The notes under the pieces are model-generated. The model searched no databases. It saw nothing but the letters and a program-made list of their open reading frames with translations, and had not been told where the DNA came from. A stretch of 64,000 nt of DNA from Actinotignum timonense. GTDB lineage: Bacteria > Actinomycetota > Actinomycetes > Actinomycetales > Actinomycetaceae. Positions 41,609-51,459 of this stretch are shown piece after piece. Location of the stretch: contig NZ_JASOKT010000006.1 in assembly GCF_030216305.1 (NCBI RefSeq), positions 1 to 64,000 of the forward strand, written 5' to 3'. A program made the translations under genes and the position numbers. Position 1 is the first letter of the stretch; every line of letters begins with the position of its first letter.

Positions 41609-42567
41609 GACCGCGCGGCCTCCACAGCTCCCGCGTTTTCGGGGCGGGCCACTCCGGGTTGGGAGGTGGATACCAGTCCGCATTCGCGCAGTTTCGCCAC
41701 GGTATCCACCGCGATCCGCGATGATGCGACGTCGTGGACCCGCACCGCCCACACGCCTTTTTCGGCGAAATAGGTGCTCAGTGCCGCGGTGGCGCCGTCT
41801 CGCCCGCTGGCAGGTAGGCCTTCCGGGGTTACTTCGGCGAGGAAGCGTTTGCGGGAAACTCCGATGAGGACCGGCATGCCGGCCCACAGGAATTCGTCAA
41901 TATGGGCCGCCAAGCGCCAATCGTCGTCGCCCATTTTTGCGAAGCCGAAGCCCGGGTCGATGATGATCCGGGTGGGGGCAATTCCGGCGGCAACGGCGCC
42001 CGCCACGCGCTCAAGGACTTCCGTGCTGACTTCGCGGCCGATAGCGCGATAGCCGGCCAGGGAATTCATGGTTTGTGCGTCGCCGCGCCCGTGCTGGAGC
42101 ACATAGTAGGCCCCGGATTCGGCCACGGTTTCCCACATGGAGCTGTCTGCGCGCCCGCCGGTCACGTCGTTGATAATGCGGGCGCCGGCCGCGCAGGCTC
42201 GCGCCGCGGTTTCGGCGTGGTAGGTATCGACCGAGATGGGGATATGCGCGGCTAGTTCGCGTACCACCGGCCCGATGCGCTCCCATTCTTCCGCGGGGCT
42301 GAGGAGGGTGGCTCCCGGGCGGGTGGATTCCCCGCCGATGTCGATGATATCTGCCCCGGCGGCGATGAGTTCATGGCCGTGGGCGATGGCGGTATCGACC
42401 GTGGCCCAGCGTCCGCCGTCGGAAAAAGAATCGGGGGTGACGTTGAGGATTCCCATGACGCGGGTGCGGGGTCCCCCCAGGAGTTCCGGATCGCGCAGCG
42501 GCGCGGGCGCCGGGGTATTCGCGGCCGTGTATGTGTTTGCGGTTGCTTCCGGTTGTGGTGTTGGCAT
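41605..42567 (-). CDS. folP: Dihydropteroate synthase
   Basis: A 320-residue TIM-barrel enzyme joining 4-aminobenzoate to dihydropterin pyrophosphate; the sulfonamide target. Signatures: MGILNVTPDSFSDGGRW, IDIGGESTRPGA and IIDPGFGFAKMGDDDWRL. The N-terminus has a hydrophilic extension of about 35 residues. GGGGAG precedes the ATG. It lies one base past the folE stop, within the folate operon. Confidence 0.95.
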   Translation of the reverse strand: MPTPQPEATANTYTAANTPAPAPLRDPELLGGPRTRVMGILNVTPDSFSDGGRWATVDTAIAHGHELIAAGADIIDIGGESTRPGATLLSPAEEWERIGPVVRELAAHIPISVDTYHAETAARACAAGARIINDVTGGRADSSMWETVAESGAYYVLQHGRGDAQTMNSLAGYRAIGREVSTEVLERVAGAVAAGIAPTRIIIDPGFGFAKMGDDDWRLAAHIDEFLWAGMPVLIGVSRKRFLAEVTPEGLPASGRDGATAALSTYFAEKGVWAVRVHDVASSRIAVDTVAKLRECGLVSTSQPGVARPENAGAVEAARS

Positions 42568-42568
42568 T

Positions 42569-43228
42569 TTAGGCTCCCCGTTCGATGAGACTCATGGCTT
42601 CGGCGCGGGTGCTCGGTTTGCGTAGCATGCCGCGCACCGCCGAGGTGACGGTACGCGAACCGGAATTGCGCACCCCGCGCATGGTCATGCACATATGTTC
42701 GGCTTCCACCACTACGAGCACTCCGGCCGCGCCCAAACGGTCACGCAGCGCATTGGCAATCTGGGTGGTCAGGCGCTCTTGCACCTGGGGGCGGCGCGCG
42801 TAGCCTTCCACCAGTCGGGCCAGTTTGGATAGGCCGGTGACTTTCCCTTCCGCCCCGGGAATATAGACGATATGGGCCGCCCCGAAGAAGGGCAGCAGGT
42901 GGTGTTCGCACATGGAATAGAAGGTGATATCCCGTACCACCACCATTTCGTGGAAGTCCTCCGCGAATTGGGCGTCGAGCACCGCGTCGGGATCCTTGCC
43001 CACCCCGGAAAAAATTTCGGCGCAGGCGCGGGCTACCCGCGCGGGGGTATCCACCAGGCCGGGGCGGTCCGGGTCCTCACCGATAGCGCTGAGGAGTTCC
43101 CGCACGGCCCGCTCCACCCGCGCGGTATCGACCTGCTGCGCGGTATCGACCTGCCGCGCGCCGCGGCGCTGCGTGTCCACACCCTGGCAATCCACCTGGC
43201 CGCTTCCCGCTGATTCCACTGCGCTCAT
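42569..43228 (-). CDS. folE: GTP cyclohydrolase I
   Basis: A 219-residue homodecameric enzyme, the first step of folate synthesis (GTP to dihydroneopterin triphosphate). The zinc-binding segment [19 protein letters not shown] and the C-terminal [22 protein letters not shown] with the second Cys are present. The start at 43228 has GGAAAGGA eight bases upstream. The N-terminal 40 residues are variable and carry a short duplication ([14 protein letters not shown]). Confidence 0.95.
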   Translation of the reverse strand: MSAVESAGSGQVDCQGVDTQRRGARQVDTAQQVDTARVERAVRELLSAIGEDPDRPGLVDTPARVARACAEIFSGVGKDPDAVLDAQFAEDFHEMVVVRDITFYSMCEHHLLPFFGAAHIVYIPGAEGKVTGLSKLARLVEGYARRPQVQERLTTQIANALRDRLGAAGVLVVVEAEHMCMTMRGVRNSGSRTVTSAVRGMLRKPSTRAEAMSLIERGA

Positions 43229-43285
43229 GCATCCGTCCTTTCCCCGCTCACGCCCCGTATTTTTCGCGCTCATAACCACGAAAGT

Positions 43286-45571
43286 TTAGGCATCCTCATT
43301 TTCCGCGCCGTGCCGGCCGCGCGGGCCGAGCGGCCCGGTGGCAGCATCGGGGAGTTCCGGGGCGGCAAGGCGCGAATCCGCTGCCGCTTCCGCCTCGGTT
43401 TTCCCTTCCGGGAGCGGGATGGGCGGGCGCTGCGAGACCGGGCGATCCGGGGCGGAAAGCCACACTTCCCGCTCCGGGGCTTTGACAACATCCTTGAAAA
43501 TCTCCGCGAGTTCGTTTTCCAGCACGGTTTCCTTATCTAGGAGCACCGCGGCCAGGTGGTCGAGGATATCCCGGTTTTCGGTGATGATCGTCCACGCTTC
43601 GGTGAGAGCCTGGTCGAGGAGGGCCCGCACATTTTCATCCACGGTGGCAGCCAGAGAATCCGAGGTGCGCGAAGCCGCCCCGAAGCTCGCTTCTTCCTGG
43701 GCCGTGGGAGCCACCCGCACCGCCCCCACCGCGGTGGTCATCCCGTATTCGGTCACGATCTTGCGCGCGGTTTCGGTGGCTTTCTGGATGTCATTGGAGG
43801 CGCCGGTGGAGGGATCCCGGAAAATAATTTCTTCCGCGGCGCGCCCGCCCAGCGCGTAGGTGAGCTGGTCGAGGAGCTGGTTGCGGGTAACCGAATAGCG
43901 ATCCTCGGTGGGCATAACCATCGTGTAACCCAGGGCCCGCCCGCGCGGCAAAATGGTCACCTTGGTGACCGGGTCGGTATAGCGCAGCGCCGCGGCCGCG
44001 AGCGCGTGCCCGCCCTCGTGATAGGCCGTCATGCGCCGATCCTCCGGGCTCATCACCCGGCTGGAGCGCTGCGGGCCAGCCATCACGCGATCCGAGGCTT
44101 CATCCACATCCGCATTGGTGATGACGTGGGCGTGGCGGCGCGCCGCCAAGAGCGCGGCTTCGTTGAGGATATTGGCCAGATCCGCGCCCGTGAAACCGGG
44201 GGTGCGCTTGGCGACCCCGGCCAGGTCTACGTCGTCCGCGAGCGGCTTACCGCGCGCGTGCACCCGCAAAATTGCTTCGCGCCCGCGAATATCGGGGGCA
44301 TCTACCGCGACCTGCCGGTCGAAACGCCCGGGGCGCAGCAGCGCCGGGTCCAGCACGTCCGGGCGGTTGGTGGCGGCAATAAGAACCACCGCTTCGTCAG
44401 TGGAGAAGCCGTCCATTTCCACGAGGAGCTGGTTGAGGGTTTGTTCCTGTTCGCCGTGGCTGAGGGCGCCGCTGCTGCGCCCGCGGCCCACCGCGTCAAT
44501 TTCGTCCACAAAAATAATGGCCGGGGCTTTTTTCTTCGCAGTTTTGAACAGCTCGCGCACGCGCGAAGCACCCATGCCTACGTAGAGTTCCACGAATTCC
44601 GAGGCGGCGATGGAGAAGAAGGGCACTTGTGCTTCCCCGGCGATGGCCTTGGCCAGCAGGGTTTTACCCGTTCCGGGCGGGCCGTAGAGGAGCACCCCGC
44701 GCGGGATGCGGGCCCCGAGGGCCTGGTAGCGGTCCGGGTTCTTGAGGAAGTCCACCACTTCCTTCACTTCTTCCACGGCTTCATCTTCCCCGGCCACGTC
44801 GGAGAAGCGCACTTCGGAGACTTCCCCGTCCGCATTGGCATCTTTCGCCCCGAAGCCGCGCCCCATCTGGCTGCGCATGAACCAGATGAACACCGCGAAG
44901 ATGAGGATCATGGGCAGGAAGGTAAAGAGCATGGACACAAACACGTTCTGGGAGGGAACGATTGAGTTATGCCCGCGCTCCGGATTGGCCCGTTCCACCA
45001 GGGAGGTGATGTGCTGGCCCTGCGGGTCAGCGTATTGGAAGGTGACTTTCTTCCCGGCGTCGTGCTTATCGCCGTCACCATCCATGGTTTGCGTTGGCTC
45101 GGTCAGCCACAGGCGTACCCGGTTGGTGCCGTCTGTGATCTGCACGCGCTGTACGGTGGTGCCTTCCAACAGCGCGATACCTTCCGAGGTGGAGATATTG
45201 GACCACTGCATGGCCATGAATTGGTTGGTCCCGATAAAAGCAAGAAGCGCCGCGATGACGATGCCGGAGATAACGCGCCAGCGCCGCCGGCTGGTGCGTT
45301 CTTCTTCGCTGAGCTTGTGGCCGGAGCCGGAGCCGCGGGATTTCTTGTTCTTCCCGGCGCCACCTTCCGTACCGGTATCACTGCCCGAGTTGTCCGGCTG
45401 GGGCGGGTGGGCCCGGCGTGCCCGGCGCTTGCGCTCATACGCGCTGGGTTCGGCGCGATTCGCTTCGCTACCGCGAGCGTCACTACCGCGTGCCTCACCG
45501 CCGCGAGCGTCACTTCCGCCCGGCGCGGTGCCGCCCGGTTCCGTACCGCGAGGTTCTTGCTGTTCGTCCAC
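43286..45571 (-). CDS. ftsH: Membrane AAA+ metalloprotease FtsH
   Basis: A 761-residue ATP-dependent zinc protease for membrane-protein quality control. Two membrane helices (about 98-116 and 209-231) flank the small external domain. Walker A is GPPGTGKT (297-304), the second region of homology follows [18 protein letters not shown], and the zinc site HEGGH is at 518-522. The GTG start directly follows the hpt stop, with GGAGG inside hpt's last codons. The N-terminus is unusually long and low-complexity ([20 protein letters not shown]). Confidence 0.96.
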   Translation of the reverse strand: MDEQQEPRGTEPGGTAPGGSDARGGEARGSDARGSEANRAEPSAYERKRRARRAHPPQPDNSGSDTGTEGGAGKNKKSRGSGSGHKLSEEERTSRRRWRVISGIVIAALLAFIGTNQFMAMQWSNISTSEGIALLEGTTVQRVQITDGTNRVRLWLTEPTQTMDGDGDKHDAGKKVTFQYADPQGQHITSLVERANPERGHNSIVPSQNVFVSMLFTFLPMILIFAVFIWFMRSQMGRGFGAKDANADGEVSEVRFSDVAGEDEAVEEVKEVVDFLKNPDRYQALGARIPRGVLLYGPPGTGKTLLAKAIAGEAQVPFFSIAASEFVELYVGMGASRVRELFKTAKKKAPAIIFVDEIDAVGRGRSSGALSHGEQEQTLNQLLVEMDGFSTDEAVVLIAATNRPDVLDPALLRPGRFDRQVAVDAPDIRGREAILRVHARGKPLADDVDLAGVAKRTPGFTGADLANILNEAALLAARRHAHVITNADVDEASDRVMAGPQRSSRVMSPEDRRMTAYHEGGHALAAAALRYTDPVTKVTILPRGRALGYTMVMPTEDRYSVTRNQLLDQLTYALGGRAAEEIIFRDPSTGASNDIQKATETARKIVTEYGMTTAVGAVRVAPTAQEEASFGAASRTSDSLAATVDENVRALLDQALTEAWTIITENRDILDHLAAVLLDKETVLENELAEIFKDVVKAPEREVWLSAPDRPVSQRPPIPLPEGKTEAEAAADSRLAAPELPDAATGPLGPRGRHGAENEDA

Positions 45572-46123
45572 TTATCCTCCGTAAACGTGCGGGGCCAGGG
45601 TGCCCACAAAAGGCAGATGCCGGAATTGTTCGGCATAGTCGAGTCCGTACCCCACCACGAACTCATCGGGAATATCAAAGCCTAGATAGTCAACCTGAAC
45701 GTCAACTTTAGCCGCCTCGGGTTTTCGCAGAATAGCCGCGATCCGCACCGATTGCGCCCCGCGATCCAGCAGATTCTTCTTCAGCCACGCGAGGGTAAGG
45801 CCGGAATCGATAATATCTTCCACGATGAGGACGTGCCGGCCGGTCACATCAGCATCCAGGTCTTTCAAAATCCGCACCACGCCGGAGGATTTGGTACCCA
45901 TCCCGTAGGAGGAGACCGCCATCCAATCCATATTCAGCGGAGAGTGGATTTTCCGCACCAGATCCGCCATGACCATGACGGCGCCCTTGAGCACGCCCAC
46001 CACGAGCAGATCACCATCGTAATCGGCGTCAATCTGGCGCGCCATGTCCTCAAGCTTCGCTTGGATTTCCTCATTTGTGACGAGGATTTTTTCCAATTTA
46101 TCACCCATATCGGTGTGGTCCAT
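45572..46123 (-). CDS. hpt: Hypoxanthine phosphoribosyltransferase
   Basis: A 183-residue purine-salvage enzyme. The PRPP-binding motif is VLIVEDIIDSGLTLAWL, the upstream loop LLVVGVLKGAVMVMADL, and DYLGFDIPDEFVVGYGLDYAEQFRHLPFVG is the family C-terminus. The start is the ATG at 46123, six bases after AAGGAG. It is coupled to ftsH downstream and follows tilS by 37 bp. Confidence 0.95.
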   Translation of the reverse strand: MDHTDMGDKLEKILVTNEEIQAKLEDMARQIDADYDGDLLVVGVLKGAVMVMADLVRKIHSPLNMDWMAVSSYGMGTKSSGVVRILKDLDADVTGRHVLIVEDIIDSGLTLAWLKKNLLDRGAQSVRIAAILRKPEAAKVDVQVDYLGFDIPDEFVVGYGLDYAEQFRHLPFVGTLAPHVYGG

Positions 46124-46160
46124 CACCATCTCCTTGAGCAGTTCCGCTGTGCATCTAAGC

Positions 46161-47288
46161 CTAACGCGCGAAGACGACAATATTATCGCGCCGAAGCGCT
46201 CGCGCCCCGGGCAGGTCGCAGTGGCGCACGCCGCCCGGCCCGGTCACCAGCGCGTCGAGGGCCTCGATATGCCCCGCGTTCACCTCCCCGCCACGCGCTC
46301 CGGCGCGCAGGGCAAGGGCACGCAGAATCCGGGTGCGTACGGCCGTGGGAAGTTCGCGCAGTGGCGCAATAGGTACGACGACGCCGCCAGCTGGCTCCCC
46401 CGCCTCTTTCACCACACCGTGTTCTTCCCAGGTGGCTAGCTCCCGGGCCGCCCAACTATCGAGCGCTTCGTTATCGCGGCGCAGCAGGTAGGCGGTGCGT
46501 GCCAGGGCTTCCACCGTGCCCGGCCCGAGCGCCTCTTTTAGGGCCGGCAGGGCGCGTGAGCGCAGCGCGGCGCGGGTGAGCGGGCCACCGCCCGCCGCCC
46601 GCCACGGGCCATCGGGCTCATTGGAAGGGTCCTCCACCCAGGCAATGCCCTCCTCTTGCAGCGCGGCGCGAAGCGCCGCGCGCCGCAGCCCCAGCAGCGG
46701 GCGTAACGCAGTGATCTCCGGGTGGCCTGGCAGCGGACCCGCTTCCGGCATACCCGCCAGGGAACGCGCTCCCGAACCCCGGCCCAGGCCCAGAAGCACG
46801 GTTTCGGCCTGGTCGTCCGCGGTGTGGCCCAGCAGCACCGGGCCGCAACTAGCTCCAAGCTCGCCTGCCCCGCCCGGCGCCTCACTTGCCGCGCCAGCCG
46901 CGCCACCCACGCCCGCCATCTCGCCAGCGCCAGCCGCCTCGGCCAATGCCGCGTACCGGGCCGCCCGCGCCTGCCCTTCCGGGCTCGATCCATCGCCAAG
47001 GTCCACACTGACCGTTGCGGCGTCGTCGTACCCCCACGAACGTAAGCGGCTCGCAACCTGCGCGGCTTCGCGCCCCGCCTCCGGGCGAATCCCGTGATTG
47101 ACGGTGACCGCGCGCAGCAGGTAGCCGTCCCGGCGCGCCACGAAGAGCGCGATGCGGGCCAGCGCGAGGGAATCAGAACCGCCGGATACCGCCACCGTCA
47201 GGCGGGTCCCCGGCCCGTAACCGCAGCTCTTCAGCAGTGCGCGCAGGCGGCGCCGGCCGGCCGCGTACGCGGGATGGGGTCCGGCCAT
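46161..47288 (-). CDS. tilS: tRNA(Ile)-lysidine synthase
   Basis: A 375-residue enzyme modifying the wobble C of tRNA-Ile(CAU) to lysidine. The PP-loop SGGSDS is at residues 35-40 and HTADDQAETVLLGLGRGSGARSLAGM is the family core. A Gly/Ala-rich insertion of about 30 residues (AGAGEMAGVGGAAGAASEAP) separates them. Copies of the dispersed element lie within the gene at 46376-46395 (encoding PAGGVV) and near 47020. Its ATG overlaps the dacB stop (TAATG). Confidence 0.92.
   Translation of the reverse strand: MAGPHPAYAAGRRRLRALLKSCGYGPGTRLTVAVSGGSDSLALARIALFVARRDGYLLRAVTVNHGIRPEAGREAAQVASRLRSWGYDDAATVSVDLGDGSSPEGQARAARYAALAEAAGAGEMAGVGGAAGAASEAPGGAGELGASCGPVLLGHTADDQAETVLLGLGRGSGARSLAGMPEAGPLPGHPEITALRPLLGLRRAALRAALQEEGIAWVEDPSNEPDGPWRAAGGGPLTRAALRSRALPALKEALGPGTVEALARTAYLLRRDNEALDSWAARELATWEEHGVVKEAGEPAGGVVVPIAPLRELPTAVRTRILRALALRAGARGGEVNAGHIEALDALVTGPGGVRHCDLPGARALRRDNIVVFAR
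46376..46395. repeat. Dispersed 20-bp element, copy C
   Basis: CGACGACGCCGCCAGCTGGC, one base different from copies A and B, and preceded by GGTA as at 8502. It is in-frame inside tilS. Confidence 0.55.
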
Positions 47289-48661
47289 TACAGCTCCGCC
47301 ACCGCGGTGAGGAAAGCATCCTCGGCGGCCCGCACATCCAACAACGAAACGTCGTGGTGGGAATCGGTGAGGATGGAGAAGGTCAGCAGCGCCCCCGAAC
47401 GCGTGCGCAGCACCCCGCTGAGGGAAACCACATCGGCGAGCGTGCCAGTTTTCCCACGGATCATCCCGGGCGCGGCGCCTTCGGTGAGGCGATCCGCGAG
47501 CGTGCCGTTGAGCGCGGCCACCGGCAGCCCCGCGCCCAGCGCCCCCACCGTGCCGTCCGCCAGATTCGCCAGATCCTCCAGGATCGCGAGCTGGAGCACG
47601 CAGGTGAGCCGATTCGTTTCGCTCAGCCCGGAATTATCGGAAATCACCACGCCCTCCAGCGGGTAGCCGAGCTCCTCCAGGACCGCGCGCGTGGCCCGCG
47701 CCGCCCCCGCAAAATCCGCGCTTTCCCCGCGCTCACGCGCCACCAGGTGCCCGAGGGTTTCGGCCAGGGTGTTATCCGATTCGGTGAGCATGCGGTCCAC
47801 CAGCTCGCGCACGCTCGCCGAATGCACCGTGGCCAGCGGGTGGGCCGCCGCTTCCTTGGGGGCCTGCCCCGCACGCACCTCCGCCACCTCCACACCGGCC
47901 CCGCGCAGCTGTTCGGCCAGGGCATTCCCGGCGTCGAGGGCGGGCGTGGCGCTGTAGTGGTAGCCCACCGCCCCGCCATTCACAGCAATCGGCGTGATGG
48001 GTGCCACATAATCGTGATTGACCGGGTCGAGGGTGGGCGCGTATTCCGGCCCCGTGAAAAGAGAGGTATCAACGACGACGCTCACCGGGCCGCCCGGGTG
48101 CTCGCGCGCGTAGGTGGCGGCGGCCGCGGCCAATTCCGAGAGATCGCCGCGGGCAATGGTGCCCGGGACCTGGGTGGCGGCGGTATCGGGAGCCAGGAAC
48201 ACATCGCCCCCGCCGATGAGGTGGATGGTGGAGCCGGAAGCGGCCACGCTGGTAGCGAAGCGGCGATCCGGGCCGAGGGTTTCCAGGGCCACCCGGGCGG
48301 TCACCAGTTTCATATTGGAGGCCGGCACCCGCGGGACTTTTGCGTCTTTGCTGGCGAGGACCCGCCCGGTGGCAGCCTCGCGAATTTCATAGGATACCTG
48401 GCCCGTGGGGACCAGGCGCGCGGCGAATTCCTGGCCGAGGGCGGCCACTTTGGCGGCGCTGGCATCCTCGAGTTCCGCGGGCGCGGGAGCAGCCGGAATG
48501 GTCACGGCCGGCACGGGAGTGGGATGCGGATACGGCGCGGCGGCATCGGCCCTAGGTCCCAGGGTGAGCAATCCGGGGGTAAGATCAAAGGCATCAGCGA
48601 ATGCGTACCCGCCCGCAAGAAGGAGCACCAGGGACAAAGCGATCTGAGCTTTTCCTTTCAC
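47288..48661 (-). CDS. dacB: D-alanyl-D-alanine carboxypeptidase (PBP4, peptidase S13)
   Basis: A 457-residue penicillin-binding protein exported by an N-terminal hydrophobic segment (IALSLVLLLAGGYAFA). The active-site SxxK is SNMK (115-118), the SxN-type motif lies in ISDNSGLSETNRL, and the KTG motif in IRGKTGTLADVVSLSG. It trims or cleaves peptidoglycan cross-links. It heads the tilS-hpt-ftsH-fol run and is divergent from ppa. Confidence 0.92.
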   Translation of the reverse strand: MKGKAQIALSLVLLLAGGYAFADAFDLTPGLLTLGPRADAAAPYPHPTPVPAVTIPAAPAPAELEDASAAKVAALGQEFAARLVPTGQVSYEIREAATGRVLASKDAKVPRVPASNMKLVTARVALETLGPDRRFATSVAASGSTIHLIGGGDVFLAPDTAATQVPGTIARGDLSELAAAAATYAREHPGGPVSVVVDTSLFTGPEYAPTLDPVNHDYVAPITPIAVNGGAVGYHYSATPALDAGNALAEQLRGAGVEVAEVRAGQAPKEAAAHPLATVHSASVRELVDRMLTESDNTLAETLGHLVARERGESADFAGAARATRAVLEELGYPLEGVVISDNSGLSETNRLTCVLQLAILEDLANLADGTVGALGAGLPVAALNGTLADRLTEGAAPGMIRGKTGTLADVVSLSGVLRTRSGALLTFSILTDSHHDVSLLDVRAAEDAFLTAVAEL

Positions 48662-48738
48662 GGGCCTATTCTTGCACGGAACGCAGCTCGTATTCTTAGG
48701 TGTTCTTATGTGCCAGCCGTCAGCGAGGAGAGCTTCAC

Positions 48739-49266
48739 ATGATGGAATTCGATGTCACCATCGAAATCCCCAAGGGAAATCGAAATAAGTACGAAGTAGA
48801 TCACGAAACCGGGCGGATTCGCCTGGACCGCATGCTTTTCACATCCACCCGGTACCCCGATGATTACGGATTTATTGATGACACCCTCGGTGAGGACGGC
48901 GATCCGCTGGACGCCCTGGTGCTGCTTGAAGAGCCCACGTTCCCGGGTTGTGTGATTCGGTGCCGCGCGCTGGGCATGTTCCGCATGCGTGATGAAAAGG
49001 GCGGCGACGATAAGGTGCTGTGCGTGCCGGCCTCGGATCAGCGGGCCTCCTGGCGTACCGAAATTGAAGACGTTTCGGAATTCCATCGCCTGGAAATCCA
49101 GCACTTCTTCGAGGTCTACAAGGATCTGGAGCCAGGCAAGTCCGTGGAAGGCGCCCACTGGGTGGGCCGCGAAGCCGCGGAAGAGGAAATCCGGGCTTCC
49201 TTCCAGCGGGCCATCGACGAAGGCTACTACACCGCGCACGAAGCGCAGCCGCCCAGCCAGCACTAA
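48739..49266 (+). CDS. ppa: Inorganic pyrophosphatase
   Basis: A 175-residue family I enzyme hydrolysing pyrophosphate. Metal-binding residues are visible in [23 protein letters not shown], with the opening [24 protein letters not shown]. The ATG at 48739 follows GAGGAGAG; the next codon is also ATG. It is a single gene with its own strong terminator. Confidence 0.96.
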   Translation: MMEFDVTIEIPKGNRNKYEVDHETGRIRLDRMLFTSTRYPDDYGFIDDTLGEDGDPLDALVLLEEPTFPGCVIRCRALGMFRMRDEKGGDDKVLCVPASDQRASWRTEIEDVSEFHRLEIQHFFEVYKDLEPGKSVEGAHWVGREAAEEEIRASFQRAIDEGYYTAHEAQPPSQH

Positions 49267-49325
49267 GCAGCCAGCCGGCCAACAGTAGGCGGGTAGCCGG
49301 GCCAATAATCCCAAATAGAAGCGTA

Positions 49326-49372
49326 AAAAGCGGGAGCTATGCAGATCATGCACAGCTCCCGCTTTTCTTTTA
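49326..49372. terminator. Bidirectional Rho-independent terminator
   Basis: AAAAGCGGGAGCT (49326-49338) and AGCTCCCGCTTTT (49354-49366) form a perfect 13-bp stem with A- and T-rich flanks on both sides, between convergent ppa and the NlpC/P60 gene. Confidence 0.9.
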
Positions 49373-49438
49373 TGCTTGTGTGCCGCGCGCCGGCATCAGT
49401 ACGCTCCGCGACCCTTACCCGCCGCGCGCTAGCCGCAC

Positions 49439-50770
49439 CTAGTCAATAATCCGCACGTAGGTGGGGCTACCCCAAATCGGCCCTTCGCGGGTGCCGCCTT
49501 CCGGATTGGTGGCCGCAATATGCATGCCGTTACCCGTGTAGATTCCCACGTGCCCGGGCCACCACAGCAGGTCGCCGGGTTGGGCTTGGGAGGGAGAAAT
49601 CTCGTAGCCGGCCGAACGCTGCGCCCCGGAGGTACGCGGCAGGGAATAGCCGAAGTGCCCGTATACATAGCGGGTGAAACCGGAGCAATCCCAACCCGAG
49701 GGGGTATTGCCACCCCATACATAGGGCACGCCCACGAATTGCCGCGCGAAGCTGACAATCGCCCAGCCATCACCCGAAGGCGCCGGTTCCGGTTCGGGTT
49801 CCGGTTCAGGTTCGGGGGCCGGAGCGGGGGCGGGTGCCGGTTCCGGTTCAGGTTCGGGGGCCGGAGCGGGGGCGGGTGCCGGCGCGGGAGCGGGCTGAGC
49901 TTCAGCCTGGCGCCGCGCCGCTTCTTCCGCGGCCGCCTGGCGAGCCGCGGCTTCCCGAGCCGCTGCCTCGCGGGCGGCCTGCTCCTGGGCTGCCGCTTCG
50001 GCCGCGATGCGCTGGCGTTCGGCTTCGGCCTGGGCACGCGCCGCGGCTTCTTTCTGTTCTTGCTGGGCGCGTTCCAGTGCCGCCGTCGTACCCTTTTGCC
50101 GGGCGAGGGTTTCGAAAAGTTGGTCGCGTTGCGCTTCGATGGAGGCCAGTTGGCTATCCAATTGGGAGGCGGCCGAGCTAGCGTCCTTCGCGGCGCCCTC
50201 GGCGCGCGCGGCAATCGTGGCCTGCTCATTGGCCTTGCGATCCGCTTCGCCCTGGAGGGTATCGGCGATATCGCGGGCGGCCTGGTAGCGCTGCAGCTTC
50301 TGGTCGGTGGCGTGGCCGGCGGTGCGGAAGGCGCGCTGGCGATCATCGGCATCGCGCAGGGATTGCGCCCCGAGCAGCGCGTTCGCGGCGGTGAGCGTGG
50401 TGGAAGAATCCCGGTACATCGCCGAGGAAATCGAGCCGAGTTCCCCGCGCGCCGCATCGGCTTCCGCCCGGGCACTATTGGCCACCACCTGGGCATCCAT
50501 CGCAGTATTGACCGAATCTTCCAGGTTGCGCTGGGCACGCTGGGCTTCGGCCGCCTTAATCACCACATCGGTACGCGCGGCTTCGGCCTGGGAGGCGAGC
50601 CCGGCCAGCGAAGCTTCAATCTGCCCGATACTTTGAGCTGTTTGCTTTTCCGCGGCCCGCGAGCGATCAATATCGCGATCAACGTTATCCGCGCGGGCGC
50701 CGGGTAGCACTGAGAGAGCGAGGGCGCAGGCGGCCAGCACAGCCGTTAGGCGCCGAGAACGATTCTCCAC
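49439..50770 (-). CDS. Secreted NlpC/P60 peptidoglycan endopeptidase
   Basis: A 443-residue exported protein. The GTG at 50770 has GGAGG just upstream and gives a clean signal peptide (RRLTAVLAACALALSVLPGARA). A long coiled-coil, Ala/Glu/Gln/Arg-rich region follows (about 30-290), then a Pro-Ala/Pro-Glu repeat linker, then the NlpC/P60 domain in the last 110 residues with catalytic Cys in GWDCSGFTRY and His in PGHVGIYTG. It resembles RipA/RipC-type cell-separation hydrolases, where the coiled coil restrains activity. It has a long upstream region with no gene. Confidence 0.9.
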   Translation of the reverse strand: MENRSRRLTAVLAACALALSVLPGARADNVDRDIDRSRAAEKQTAQSIGQIEASLAGLASQAEAARTDVVIKAAEAQRAQRNLEDSVNTAMDAQVVANSARAEADAARGELGSISSAMYRDSSTTLTAANALLGAQSLRDADDRQRAFRTAGHATDQKLQRYQAARDIADTLQGEADRKANEQATIAARAEGAAKDASSAASQLDSQLASIEAQRDQLFETLARQKGTTAALERAQQEQKEAAARAQAEAERQRIAAEAAAQEQAAREAAAREAAARQAAAEEAARRQAEAQPAPAPAPAPAPAPEPEPEPAPAPAPAPEPEPEPEPEPAPSGDGWAIVSFARQFVGVPYVWGGNTPSGWDCSGFTRYVYGHFGYSLPRTSGAQRSAGYEISPSQAQPGDLLWWPGHVGIYTGNGMHIAATNPEGGTREGPIWGSPTYVRIID

Positions 50771-51459
50771 ACGACCTCCAGAGGGCGGGCTTTCCCGCGC
50801 CCCGGACGGGTGCGCGCAGACTGAGCCCACAATTCGATATAAACACTAAGAACATACCTCACACCAGTCCAAAACGAAACATCTGCCCCAAAATTTCACA
50901 GGTGTAATTCTGTTCTTTTTCGTCACACCGCTTGCCTGCATTTATCAGAAACCACAACCGTCACAGGGTAGGAACCGCAACTACCACCCGTCCGAAACTG
51001 CGGTCGCCACGGCTCGCGATGGAAGAACGGCCCGGGCGCCCGCGCGCTTGCGCAGGGTTGCGAGCCCTCGAAGGGCCTCAAGTACGACGGCGCAGCTCCG
51101 CCACCGCGCACTCAATCAAGAATGTGATTCACGTCGTGAACTTGACGAACACCACCCCCGCCTGCCTATGCTTGCATCATGTTCGTCATGCGAATGCCCA
51201 ACTAGCGCACGTTCCGCGGCCCAGCCGCCCTAACGTGCGCTATCAGCCCTGCTGATTTTGGAAAAGAACACCAAGTAGAAAAATAAGCGGGCTGGTCAGA
51301 GCGCATTCGCCGCATCGCACAATTCCATTCCTCATATGTCACACCTCTGGTTTATCCAGAATGGATATTGCTGCGCCTGAGAAAAAGAATATTTTCCTAG
51401 GTTTATGCCGGGGCGTTATCTGCCGCCCGCTCCCCATCACATTTTTGAAGGAGAGCACC
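50771..51459. other. Long divergent intergenic region (NlpC/P60 - metY)
   Basis: A 689-bp region with no supported gene. It contains the palindrome at 51128-51140, a TACGACGGCG copy at 51082-51091 and a small hairpin TCTGG-TTTAT-CCAGA at 51347-51361. Both neighbouring genes are of types often controlled by riboswitches (c-di-AMP for NlpC/P60, SAM for metY), but I could not match either consensus. Confidence 0.45.
51128..51140. promoter_or_regulatory. Palindrome TTCACGTCGTGAA
   Basis: A perfect 13-bp palindrome around a central T. The 11-bp core TCACGTCGTGA is shared with the palindrome upstream of the marR-like gene (14826-14840). Confidence 0.45.

Noticed and set aside
43556..44965. A 469-residue plus-strand frame opposite ftsH
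   Set aside because: Antisense shadow; the FtsH AAA and HEGGH motifs settle the strand.
50771..50990. c-di-AMP (ydaO-type) riboswitch upstream of the NlpC/P60 gene
   Set aside because: The expected conserved purine-rich blocks were not found on the minus strand.
51230..51459. SAM riboswitch upstream of metY
   Set aside because: I could not align the sequence to the conserved core of the SAM-I, SAM-II or SAM-IV classes by eye; left as an open check.
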